Part shown: positions 33,897 to 41,189 of the stretch, piece after piece
Numbering within the stretch: position 1 is the stretch's first letter
How the letters are laid out: each line of letters opens with the position of its first letter
Source: Ramlibacter algicola
Lineage (GTDB): Bacteria; Pseudomonadota; Gammaproteobacteria; Burkholderiales; Burkholderiaceae_C
NCBI RefSeq assembly: GCF_016641735.1
Contig: NZ_JAEDAO010000001.1
Span: 1,178,001 to 1,242,000 of the forward strand
Direction: 5' to 3'
Length of the DNA: 64,000 nucleotides
Notes under the pieces: model-generated
Told to the model about the DNA's origin: nothing
Database searches by the model: none
What the model saw: only the letters and a program-made list of their open reading frames with translations
Position numbers and translations under genes: made by a program

Positions 33897-36800
33897 GGGT
33901 CGAGCTCCTGTCGTTGATGTCTTTCTCGCTTAGTCGCATGCCGGTCTTCGCCAGGGCAGCCAGCAGCAACTCGGTCCGCAGTCCTTGCGAGGTTAGGTCG
34001 GCGACGAGCTTGTCGACGAGCTCGTCCACCTTCGGCGCGTGCTTGTCCGAGACGGCGAACGCGCGAGAAAGCGTGCGTGTATCGGGGCCGGCGCCAAACA
34101 CGACCGCGAACGCGTCGGTCTTGGGCTTGCGCCCTTTCACGGCCACAAAGGCCTCGTCTCGCCGGAACCGCAAAGCCGCCTGGGCGATATCGAGGCTCGC
34201 CGCGTCGATGTCACGGTCGTTCCAATCGCGCGGAGGCTTGTTGGCTGCGAGGCTCAGAATGCCTTCGATGCTCGCCCGACTGCCGTCATGCTTGGCTAAG
34301 CGTGCGCAGAACGCTTCTTGCCGAAGATCGCCACTCACGCCCTCGAGCATGGCGGCTCGCGCGCGCAGGCTCGCCAAGTCGTTGCGCGAAGCGTCGAGCT
34401 CCGCCAGCATGGCCTCTTCGATGCCCAGCAACAGCTGGTCGTAAGCACCAACGAGCTCGGCGACCGGCGCCCTGAGCTCCTCGACGAATTGGGCTCCCAC
34501 TTGGCCATCGAGCGCGGCCGGCAGGTCGACGAACAACACCTTATGCGGATCGCTCGCCTTGAGCAGCGTGTCGCGCACGGCGCGCGCCTTCGCGCCCACG
34601 CGGGTCGTGCGCTGCGACCAGGCGGGTAGCGAGAAGACGAGCGCGACGAGTCCACGCGCGGCCTCCAGCGGGTCCATCGACTCAGGAGTGGCCCCAAGCT
34701 CAGAGAGAACCTTCGCCACGCCTTCGAGGATCGCGGTCTTCTGCTCGTCGATGACAATCCAGCGCAGCGAGAAGCGGCTCTCGTCCTGCAGATATTCGTC
34801 AAGGTCTGCCTCGGTGAGCTCGGGGATGAAAATGCCATCCTTGTAGAGCGCGAGATTGCCCTTGTTGGCGAGCAGGAAGGCGGTCAGGTAGACCGGCATG
34901 ATCCCGGCTCGCATGCCAATCGGAGGGGCAGCCCAAAGCTTGTGGATGTCGGTCGCCGATACCCGAGCAGCGGAGTCGCCGAGGAGCGTTCGGGTCGCGT
35001 CCCAGAGGCCTTTGAAGCTGGCGGATTCGTCATCCTCGCGGGGCGCGGCAAACTTCCAGTTGCCATCTGGCGCTCGCACGTGAAGCTTCGGATGGCCTAG
35101 CAAGGCGACGTACAGGCCCCGCTCGGCCGGAAAGCGCTCGATACCGAGGTTTTCCACGGCTTCGTGTGACAGCATCTTGTGAATCAGGTCGCGACGCGCC
35201 TTCACGCTGTTGCTCGACGGCTCCGCCCGGTTCACCAGTTCGCTCCACACGCTGGGCGACTGTTCGTAGAGATCGTCGGCTAGCTTCGAAGCGATTCTGG
35301 ATAGTTTTAGTCCAGTCTCAGCCGGCTCGGCGCCAAACTGCCAGCGAGCATTGAGGATTCCGGAGCGCAACTCCTCTTGAAGGCTCGATCTCACTTCCGC
35401 GAGCCTGGCATGCACCTCGCGACGAGCGACGGGGTCGCCCTGAAGCTCATGTCGCGCTTGCACTTGTTGCAGAGCCACGAGCTCGGAGCCAAGCTCCTCG
35501 ATCTTTGCGAAGTTCGGCGGGACGCCCACGACGACCGGCCAAGGTCGAAGCCGAGCGTGCTGCGCGGCATGCCGAGACGAGCCCTTGAAGTCCGCGCTTT
35601 TGTCAGGCAGCGCCAGCAAGAAAGTTCCAAACTCGCCGCGCGTTGGTGCGAAGTTGTCGGCGAGCCGCGGGGCCTCTCCCAGGCGGCACAGGGCCACGTT
35701 CATCCACCTCATCGTGCCGGTGTCGTGGTAGTGCCGTTTGGCGACGACTGGGTGCAGATTCGCCAGGCTCGAGAGCAGGCCGAAATCCAGCGCAGGCTGC
35801 GCGGCGCGGGTTTGCGAGATGGCGGCTTCGATGTCAAAGTCGCTGCCCTCGAAAACGGACCAGGCCGAAATGTGCTTTTTGAACAAGAGCACGCGCATCG
35901 CGGCGAGCTCGGAGAGAGCGGCGTCGACTCGCTCCCTGGGCACGTCAGAGAAGATCGCGGCGAGCACATCGAGCTCAGCAGCCAACCCGGAGCCATTGCG
36001 GAAGAGGTCGATGACCGCCACGTTCTTGATCAACGCGACGTGGAGCTTGTCTCCACTCTTCGCTTCTGCCCGCTCTACGGCTTCGACCGCCTGCGCCCAA
36101 CGGTGGCCGTCGGGGGAAGCGAGGATCGCGGGCTCCAAGTTGGCCCTTAGGTAGTCCCAGTAGTCGTCAGGGCGATACCAACGCAGGTCCTTTGCGGGCG
36201 TCGCCTGCAGATAGGAGCGGAAGCCGTGGGGCTCGACGGACGCCAGAAAGCCAAATACGCTGCGTTCGTTCTGCCCAAACTGCCGTTTGGAGATCGGCCC
36301 CAGCAACGCCGCCATGGCCGGATGCAGCGGGGCGCATTTGGAGAGGCTCTCGGCGAATTTCGGACCCACCGCGGGCCTGCGAGAGCGGATGGATGCCGCG
36401 ATGGCCGCGGCGGCCGGATCGCCCAGGCCCTCTCGCCTCTTAGCGACAATCGCCCGGCCAATGAGCTCAACGACCTCGTCGCTCGCGGCAACGAGAGGGA
36501 TGTCGGCGAAACGGCCTTGGACTTTCGTCCAGCCCTCGCGCGCCTCGGCGCCAAGGCGCTTCGCATATTGCGCGAAGGCTTGATGCAAGATGCCGACGAC
36601 GACGGCTTTCCCTTTGATGCGGCCGACGCGTTCGGCCAAATCTTGGTAGAAGTTAACGTCGTCGCCGAGCTCGAGGGCCGAGGCTTCGAGAAACTTGCCC
36701 ATTTCGTCGATGAGCACGAGCACGCCGTCCCACTCACGGGAATCCGCCAGGTCGCAGATTTGATCGATCAAGGCTGTGGGGGTGAGCTTCTTCGGCTCGC

Positions 36801-37230
36801 CTCGCGCGCCCCGCGCCTCATGCAGCGCCTTTGTGAGCTCCTCGACGACGCTGCCTCTCTTGCCGACAACCGGAACGACGAGCCAACTGCGCCGGCACGC
36901 GAACGCGGTGTCGAAAGCGCGGATCTCGGAGGCTCTGAGTAGGTCGCGGGCCTTTTGACGAACGGACTTGGAATCGGAGAGAGCGCTAGCGAGCGCCACG
37001 GCCAGCGACGACTTGCCTCCGCCGAAAGGTCCCGTAAGGGTGAAGGCCCTCTGATTGCTCTGCGAGAGCTGCGTGGCCATGCTCTCCAACGCCGCGCGCG
37101 AGGTCGCATGGCAGACATATCCGTCGAGAGCGTCGGTGCGCCCCAAATCGACGTCGATGCGTATTGAGCGCTGATACAGCCGCGAGAGGCTGACGAAGTC
37201 TGAGAGAGGAGCGTCGTGCTGCTTAGCCAT
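33889..37230 (-). CDS. sspC: SspC, large P-loop ATPase of DNA phosphorothioation
   Basis: An 1113-residue cytoplasmic ATPase. Walker A GPFGGGKS is at residues 67-74, and Walker B VLVLIDE ends at Asp175-Glu176. The rest is mostly helical, with a winged-helix-like segment near the middle and no nuclease motif seen. In Ssp systems the ATPase SspC works with SspB and SspD to place single-stranded phosphorothioates; it is related in layout to BrxC-like ATPases. It overlaps sspB by 8 bp upstream and sspD by 8 bp downstream, so the three are translationally coupled. Confidence 0.78.
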   Translation of the reverse strand: MAKQHDAPLSDFVSLSRLYQRSIRIDVDLGRTDALDGYVCHATSRAALESMATQLSQSNQRAFTLTGPFGGGKSSLAVALASALSDSKSVRQKARDLLRASEIRAFDTAFACRRSWLVVPVVGKRGSVVEELTKALHEARGARGEPKKLTPTALIDQICDLADSREWDGVLVLIDEMGKFLEASALELGDDVNFYQDLAERVGRIKGKAVVVGILHQAFAQYAKRLGAEAREGWTKVQGRFADIPLVAASDEVVELIGRAIVAKRREGLGDPAAAAIAASIRSRRPAVGPKFAESLSKCAPLHPAMAALLGPISKRQFGQNERSVFGFLASVEPHGFRSYLQATPAKDLRWYRPDDYWDYLRANLEPAILASPDGHRWAQAVEAVERAEAKSGDKLHVALIKNVAVIDLFRNGSGLAAELDVLAAIFSDVPRERVDAALSELAAMRVLLFKKHISAWSVFEGSDFDIEAAISQTRAAQPALDFGLLSSLANLHPVVAKRHYHDTGTMRWMNVALCRLGEAPRLADNFAPTRGEFGTFLLALPDKSADFKGSSRHAAQHARLRPWPVVVGVPPNFAKIEELGSELVALQQVQARHELQGDPVARREVHARLAEVRSSLQEELRSGILNARWQFGAEPAETGLKLSRIASKLADDLYEQSPSVWSELVNRAEPSSNSVKARRDLIHKMLSHEAVENLGIERFPAERGLYVALLGHPKLHVRAPDGNWKFAAPREDDESASFKGLWDATRTLLGDSAARVSATDIHKLWAAPPIGMRAGIMPVYLTAFLLANKGNLALYKDGIFIPELTEADLDEYLQDESRFSLRWIVIDEQKTAILEGVAKVLSELGATPESMDPLEAARGLVALVFSLPAWSQRTTRVGAKARAVRDTLLKASDPHKVLFVDLPAALDGQVGAQFVEELRAPVAELVGAYDQLLLGIEEAMLAELDASRNDLASLRARAAMLEGVSGDLRQEAFCARLAKHDGSRASIEGILSLAANKPPRDWNDRDIDAASLDIAQAALRFRRDEAFVAVKGRKPKTDAFAVVFGAGPDTRTLSRAFAVSDKHAPKVDELVDKLVADLTSQGLRTELLLAALAKTGMRLSEKDINDRSSTHG

Positions 37231-38161
37231 GGTAGGCCCGCTTCAACATGCGATCGGACAGCCTCGCCCCCCGTGCGGGGTCGCGCATGACTTGGCGCAG
37301 GCCCGCGGTGTCGGTCCAAATGAGCGCATCGCGCGTGAGCTCGGCGAGCCCCATGAGCCTGTCGGCCACCGACTCCTCGTCAAGCTTGAAAACGCGCCCA
37401 GGCGAGCCATCGCCGTAGGCGATGGTCTCGAATGCCAAGGAGCTCTGCCCCTTTGCCGTCTTGTCCCAGAAGTCAACGAGGGCGAACGCGAACATGCCGT
37501 CGCTCAATGTCGCCTTGGGCCCCCGCCGAAAGGCGAAGTGCCCCTTCTTCTCCTCGTAGATGAGGCCCAATTCGGCGAGCATGGGCTCGGCGAATTCCTC
37601 GGGAGAGGTGCCCGAGGCGCGCGGCGCATAACCCCGGATGCACGTGTCGATGTCTCGCGAAAATGTGGCCGGAGACAGGCGGCGGTTAGCGTCGATGCTC
37701 TTGGCGTAGTCAGCCAGCGGCTCCTCCAATTCATCGCGCGTGAAGGTGGGACCCACCACGTGATTGAAAAGCCAATACCAGGTGGTCGCGCGCGTGCCGC
37801 GGCCAGCCAAACACCAATGGCAATACCACGCGGTTGTTGGGTGCTCGGCGTACGGGTCGTAGCCGTCGTCAGCGAAGATGAGCCGCCCGTTCTCGGTGAG
37901 TGGGTAATCGGCGTTGCCGTCAGGCTCTCGAATCACGTCGCAAGCCAGGGCCCAATGCCTGATCGCCGCGACCATGTTTTTGCCGACGCCGAATTCGGCG
38001 ATGGCGGACTCGTCGGCAAAGGCCGAACGCTTCACTACGCCATCAATGGCTTGGTCAAAGGCCTTTTTAAGCCACATCTGCCGAAGTGGGAACGTCTCGT
38101 GGCCAGCGAAATGCGCCACGGGACCACCTTCGGCAGGTTTTTTTCTCCTCATCTTCGGCAT
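37223..38161 (-). CDS. sspB: SspB, DUF4007 DNA nickase of phosphorothioation
   Basis: A 312-residue DUF4007 protein from ATG 38161. The frame is open to 38248, but the upstream extension is unlike the family. The DUF4007 start motif FAGHETFPLR (18-27) and WLKKAFDQ follow, with a central AWYCHWCLAG and TWYWLFN block. In SspABCD systems the DUF4007 protein SspB nicks one strand so that sulfur can be inserted. It is the first gene of the six-gene minus-strand operon. A LexA-box palindrome lies about 190 bp upstream. A weak GGAGGG sits 14 bases before this start; ATG 38152 is possible. Confidence 0.82.
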   Translation of the reverse strand: MPKMRRKKPAEGGPVAHFAGHETFPLRQMWLKKAFDQAIDGVVKRSAFADESAIAEFGVGKNMVAAIRHWALACDVIREPDGNADYPLTENGRLIFADDGYDPYAEHPTTAWYCHWCLAGRGTRATTWYWLFNHVVGPTFTRDELEEPLADYAKSIDANRRLSPATFSRDIDTCIRGYAPRASGTSPEEFAEPMLAELGLIYEEKKGHFAFRRGPKATLSDGMFAFALVDFWDKTAKGQSSLAFETIAYGDGSPGRVFKLDEESVADRLMGLAELTRDALIWTDTAGLRQVMRDPARGARLSDRMLKRAYHG

Positions 38162-38352
38162 CTTACTGGATGAATCCCTCCAGGGAGTGCAGCTGAGGAG
38201 CAGTGCAGACGCGTGCAGCATCGTAGAGACACACCATAGCGAGCTCAACCGGGAAAACGCTGCGGCGGTTTCATCTCACGATTGGGAGGTCGCCTTCTTA
38301 GCGGCTCAGGCAAAGCGGCTCAGCCATGCAGCGCAGCGTTCACGGTCGGAGT

Positions 38353-38372
38353 TACTGTATTTAAATACAGTA
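38353..38372. promoter_or_regulatory. LexA (SOS) box candidate upstream of sspB operon
   Basis: TACTGTATTTAAATACAGTA is a perfect 20-bp palindrome with the CTGT-N8-ACAG core of LexA boxes. It differs at only two central bases or so from the E. coli consensus. It lies inside the island, 191 bp upstream of the sspB start, with no plus-strand gene to its right. On the minus strand a weak -10-like TTAAAT lies within it. Regulation of the ssp operon by LexA is inferred. Confidence 0.65.
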
Positions 38373-38513
38373 TTGTGGCTCACTGAATGCTGTGCCTAGG
38401 AGCGTATCTCTCCACCAATTGCGCGCCGGTCGCGTGCGATGTCGTGGGGTGGTTTGTTGGGTATTCAGACGTGCAGGGCGGATTTTCGGCTGCGTCATTG
38501 CGGCTATGGCGGA

Positions 38514-38527
38514 CTCCTGCTCCGCCA
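38514..38527 (+). repeat. attR core
   Basis: CTCCTGCTCCGCCA, identical to the last 14 bases of tRNA-Ser at 4358-4371 and in the same orientation. It marks the distal end of the island. Upstream bases differ from the tRNA, so the host tRNA itself is intact only at the left. Confidence 0.88.
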
Positions 38528-38568
38528 AGGACCCTGTCCACAGGGGTCCATCGAAGTCCCCCAAGCAG

Positions 38569-38598
38569 CATAAAGCCCTGAGAAATCAGGGCTTTATG
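38569..38598. terminator. Hairpin beyond attR (terminator-like)
   Basis: CATAAAGCCCTGA-GAAA-TCAGGGCTTTATG, a perfect 13-bp stem with a 4-nt loop, followed by a pyrimidine-rich TCTTCT rather than a clean T tract. Its place 42 bp after the tRNA-end sequence mirrors the tRNA terminator inside attL. Possibly bidirectional. Confidence 0.6.
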
Positions 38599-38639
38599 TC
38601 TTCTGAGGTCCACGGACGTCCATGACGGTCCAGCACCTT

Positions 38640-38683
38640 ATCGGGGTACGAATCGGGGTATCGAGACAGCGGCTATCGGGGTA
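38640..38683 (+). repeat. Three ATCGGGGTA direct repeats (remnant island left-end arm)
   Basis: ATCGGGGTA occurs at 38640-38648, 38652-38660 and 38675-38683. The first two are spaced 12 bp and share GGGTACGAA with the repeats upstream of the integrase at 4477-4494. No integrase follows; instead the truncated lyase gene begins directly at the third copy. Confidence 0.55.
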
Positions 38684-38839
38684 CTGCGCTGCTCGCGCGG
38701 CGACCTTCTGCCTCGGAGCAACTGCGTCCTCGAGATCGACGATCACCGCATCAGCGCCGCTTGCGCATGCCTTTGCGAGGCGCTCCGGCCGGTCGCCCGG
38801 CACGAATAGGTACGAACGGGGAAGACGCGAAGAAGCCAT
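38684..38839 (-). pseudogene. Truncated CitE/HpcH-type CoA lyase gene (5' fragment)
   Basis: Starting at ATG 38839, the first 50 codons read as the N-terminus of a CitE-like (citramalyl-CoA or malyl-CoA type) lyase: MASSRLPRSYLFVPGDRPER, then GADAVIVDLEDAVAPRQKVA. Homology-like sequence stops at about 38690; the frame then runs through unrelated junction sequence to a stop at 38594. At least 200 residues, including the later metal-binding and acyl-CoA-binding parts, are missing. It lies 10 bp after the CaiB-type gene, so a two-enzyme CoA-thioester pathway was broken here, apparently by an island-related deletion. Confidence 0.8.
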
Positions 38840-38849
38840 GCTCGGGGCC

Positions 38850-40031
38850 TCAGATCGCGTGCTGCCGCCGCAGCGCCGCGATGTCATCGTCACTACGTCC
38901 AAGCTCGTGCAGGATGGCCTGCGTGTGCTCCCCCACAGCTGGGATCGAGTCCATGCGGTACTCGAAGCTGTTGTTGCGCCCCGGCGGCAGTAGCGCCGCG
39001 ATCGGCCCCACCGAGGTGTTTACCTGGCCCAGTCGCCCTCGAGCCTTTAGCTGCGGGTGCGACCACAGGTCGGCCATCGTGTTGACCTGCGCGTTCGCGA
39101 TCTTCGCGCGCTCGAGGCGCTCGATCACACCGGCCGCGGTGAGCTTGCCGAACTCCTCCAGGATCAGCGACCGCAAGGCCGCGCGGTTCTCGTTGCGCTG
39201 GGCATTGCTGCAATACAGCGGGCTCTGGGCCAGCGTCGGGCGCAGCAAGACGTGCTCGCAAAACGCCTTCCACTCGCGCTCGTTCTGGAGGCCCAGCATG
39301 ACGGACTTTCCATCGCCAGCTTGGAAAGGGCCGTACGGATAAATCGTCGCGTGAGAGGCGCCGCTGCGTGGCGGCGGCGGCGCGCCGTCATACGCGTAGT
39401 ACATGGGAAAGCCCATCCACTCGGCAAGGCACTCGAGCATCGACACATCGATGTGCGACCCCTGCCCCGTCTGCTGGCGCTGCAGGAGGGCGGCGAGGAT
39501 GCTCGTGTAGGCGTACATGCCTGCAGCAATGTCAGCGATCGAATTACCAGACTTGCAAGGTTCGTCGGGCGTCCCCGTCACGGACAGGTATCCGGCCTCG
39601 CTCTGAATCAGGAGGTCGTAGGCCTTCTTGTCCCGGTACGGGCCATCGTTCCCGTAGCCGGAGATGTCGCAGACGATCAAACGCGGGAATGCCGAATGGA
39701 GTTCCTCGAAGCCGAGACCCATTCGCGCCGCGCCGCCAGGCGCCAGGTTCTGTACCAAGACGTCGGCTCCGGCCAGCAGGTCCTTAAGTACCGCAAGCGC
39801 AGCGGGCTGCTTGAGATCCAGCGTGAGGCTTTCCTTGGAGCGATTGACCCACGTGAAGTGCGACGACAGGCCGTTGGCCCGCTGGTCGTAGGCGCGGGCG
39901 AAGTCGCCTCCGCCGGGCCGCTCCACCTTGACTACGCGCGCGCCCAGGTCAGCGAGCTGGCGCGTGCAGAACGGCGCCGCGATGGCATGTTCCAGCGAGA
40001 CGACGGTGATGTTGTCGAGAGGTCGGGTCAT
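38850..40031 (-). CDS. CaiB/BaiF-family CoA-transferase
   Basis: A 393-residue class III CoA-transferase. The typical start LDNITVVSLEHAIAAPFCTR, the LADLGARVVKVERPGGGD block, NRSKESLTLDLK, and the active-site Asp in AYDLLIQSEAGYLSVTG (near residue 165) are intact. Such enzymes move CoA between carboxylic acids, for example succinyl-CoA to itaconate, mesaconate or oxalate. Its partner lyase downstream is truncated. It begins 3 bp after the asparaginase gene on the same strand. The substrate cannot be told from sequence. Confidence 0.88.
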   Translation of the reverse strand: MTRPLDNITVVSLEHAIAAPFCTRQLADLGARVVKVERPGGGDFARAYDQRANGLSSHFTWVNRSKESLTLDLKQPAALAVLKDLLAGADVLVQNLAPGGAARMGLGFEELHSAFPRLIVCDISGYGNDGPYRDKKAYDLLIQSEAGYLSVTGTPDEPCKSGNSIADIAAGMYAYTSILAALLQRQQTGQGSHIDVSMLECLAEWMGFPMYYAYDGAPPPPRSGASHATIYPYGPFQAGDGKSVMLGLQNEREWKAFCEHVLLRPTLAQSPLYCSNAQRNENRAALRSLILEEFGKLTAAGVIERLERAKIANAQVNTMADLWSHPQLKARGRLGQVNTSVGPIAALLPPGRNNSFEYRMDSIPAVGEHTQAILHELGRSDDDIAALRRQHAI

Positions 40032-40034
40032 GGC

Positions 40035-41057
40035 TCAGCGTCGCGGCTCGCCGCCCCAGAGGGCGAACACGTCGGCGATACGCTGCCGGTCAGTCACGCC
40101 GTGCCGCAAAAGCAGGGTGAGTAGGACCTTAGCCTTCAGCGCGTCGAGCCAGCCCGCGCGGACCAGCCCGCGGCGTTGCAGGTCGATCTCGCTGCCCGGG
40201 AATCCATAGGTCCGCGACAGGATTTCGCCAGCGCCGGTGCGCGAGGCGAACACAACGGGGATCCCCCGTGCCATGTCTTCCAGCGCTGCGGCCGTCGTGG
40301 CCGGCACGTGGCCGCCGCCGAGCGCCATGACTACCATGCCATCGATGCTGGTGCTTCGCATTGCGTTCACGACAGTGTCGTCGTCTCCCATAGCTACCGC
40401 CACGAGCGCAACGCGCGCATCGCGCACCGGGCCTGGCAGCTGCAGTGGAGGTGTCTTCGTTGGCAGCAGCGCGATGCGGACCGTGTCTTCGATCACCCAG
40501 CCGATCGGGCCCGCCGTCGGCGACGAGAAAGTGGCGGTGCTGCTGGTGTGGGTCTTGCGCACGAAACGCGCTGCATGGATCTCGTCGTTGGAAACGACGA
40601 CGCATCCCAGGCCGCGCGCGGCGTCGCTGGTGCACACCTGCACCGCAGCCAGGAGGTTGGCCGGGCCGTCGGCGCCGGCGAGGGTCGGATTGCGCATCGC
40701 GCCCGTCACAACTACGGGCATCTCACCCGGCGGTAGAAGCAGGTCGAGCGCAAACGCCGTTTCCTCGATCGTGTCCGTTCCTTGCGTGATGACTACGCCC
40801 GTGGCGCCCTCGTCTCGGGCTTGCACGATTGCGACGGCAAGCGCCTCGATGTCCTCGTATCGCAGGTGAGGGCTGGGTAGTTGGCGGAAGGTGCTCGCTT
40901 CGATGTCGGCGATATCCCGGAGGGCGGGCACGCCAGCGACCAGCATCTCGCCCGTCAGCTTGGGCGTCACACCGCCCTGATCGCCGGGCGCGGTGGCAAT
41001 AGTGCCGCCGAGCGCCAGCAGCGTCACGCGCGGCTTCGTGATGGTTCGACTGTTCAT
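40035..41057 (-). CDS. Type II-like L-asparaginase family enzyme
   Basis: A 340-residue asparaginase/glutaminase-fold protein. The first catalytic Thr motif LALGGTIAT is at residues 14-22, and the second TQGTDTIEETA near 92-102 supplies the Thr-Asp pair; a Lys in VVVTGAMR...ADGP is the usual third block. No signal peptide is visible, so it is cytoplasmic. It hydrolyses L-asparagine or a related amide to ammonia. It is first in an operon with the CoA-transferase and the broken lyase, which suggests the amide of a dicarboxylic acid as substrate, an inference. Confidence 0.88.
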   Translation of the reverse strand: MNSRTITKPRVTLLALGGTIATAPGDQGGVTPKLTGEMLVAGVPALRDIADIEASTFRQLPSPHLRYEDIEALAVAIVQARDEGATGVVITQGTDTIEETAFALDLLLPPGEMPVVVTGAMRNPTLAGADGPANLLAAVQVCTSDAARGLGCVVVSNDEIHAARFVRKTHTSSTATFSSPTAGPIGWVIEDTVRIALLPTKTPPLQLPGPVRDARVALVAVAMGDDDTVVNAMRSTSIDGMVVMALGGGHVPATTAAALEDMARGIPVVFASRTGAGEILSRTYGFPGSEIDLQRRGLVRAGWLDALKAKVLLTLLLRHGVTDRQRIADVFALWGGEPRR

Positions 41058-41131
41058 GGGCGCGGATCATAGGCAGCGTCCTGGCGCAAAGCCACCGCGC
41101 GTGTACGTCGTTCGTTTACCGGACAAACCCG

Positions 41132-41147
41132 GTCACTGACATGTCAC
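41132..41147. promoter_or_regulatory. Candidate operator in the asparaginase-aldolase divergent region
   Basis: The 10-bp palindrome TGACATGTCA (41137-41146) lies within GTCACTGACATGTCAC, and a further GTCAC occurs at 41165. It sits between divergent genes, and a GntR/FCD regulator is encoded at the end of the plus-strand operon. Operator function is inferred from position. Confidence 0.35.
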
Positions 41148-41189
41148 AGACCTTTCTATGATGGGTCACAAGTCGAAGGAGAACGGTCC

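Larger units (their letters stand above)
4358..38527. mobile_element. tRNA-Ser-integrated genomic island (satellite-like replication module plus Ssp defence cargo)
   Basis: The element is bounded by the 14-bp direct repeat CTCCTGCTCCGCCA (tRNA-Ser 3' end at 4358-4371, copy at 38514-38527). A P4-type integrase gene lies directly inside the tRNA-proximal end. Contents in order are integrase, AlpA-like regulator, ParB-like protein, helicase, primase, DUF1376 protein, RusA-like protein, small-terminase-like protein, four cargo genes, then the ssp phosphorothioation locus. No capsid, portal, tail, lysis, conjugation or large-terminase gene is visible, so it is a satellite-like or integrative island rather than a full prophage. 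The seamless tRNA copy and exact repeat suggest it may still be able to excise. Confidence 0.88.

Noticed and set aside
38373..38625. Short plus-strand frames downstream of the LexA box as an SOS-regulated small gene
   Set aside because: They cross attR and the hairpin, lack a ribosome-binding site and have no recognisable sequence.
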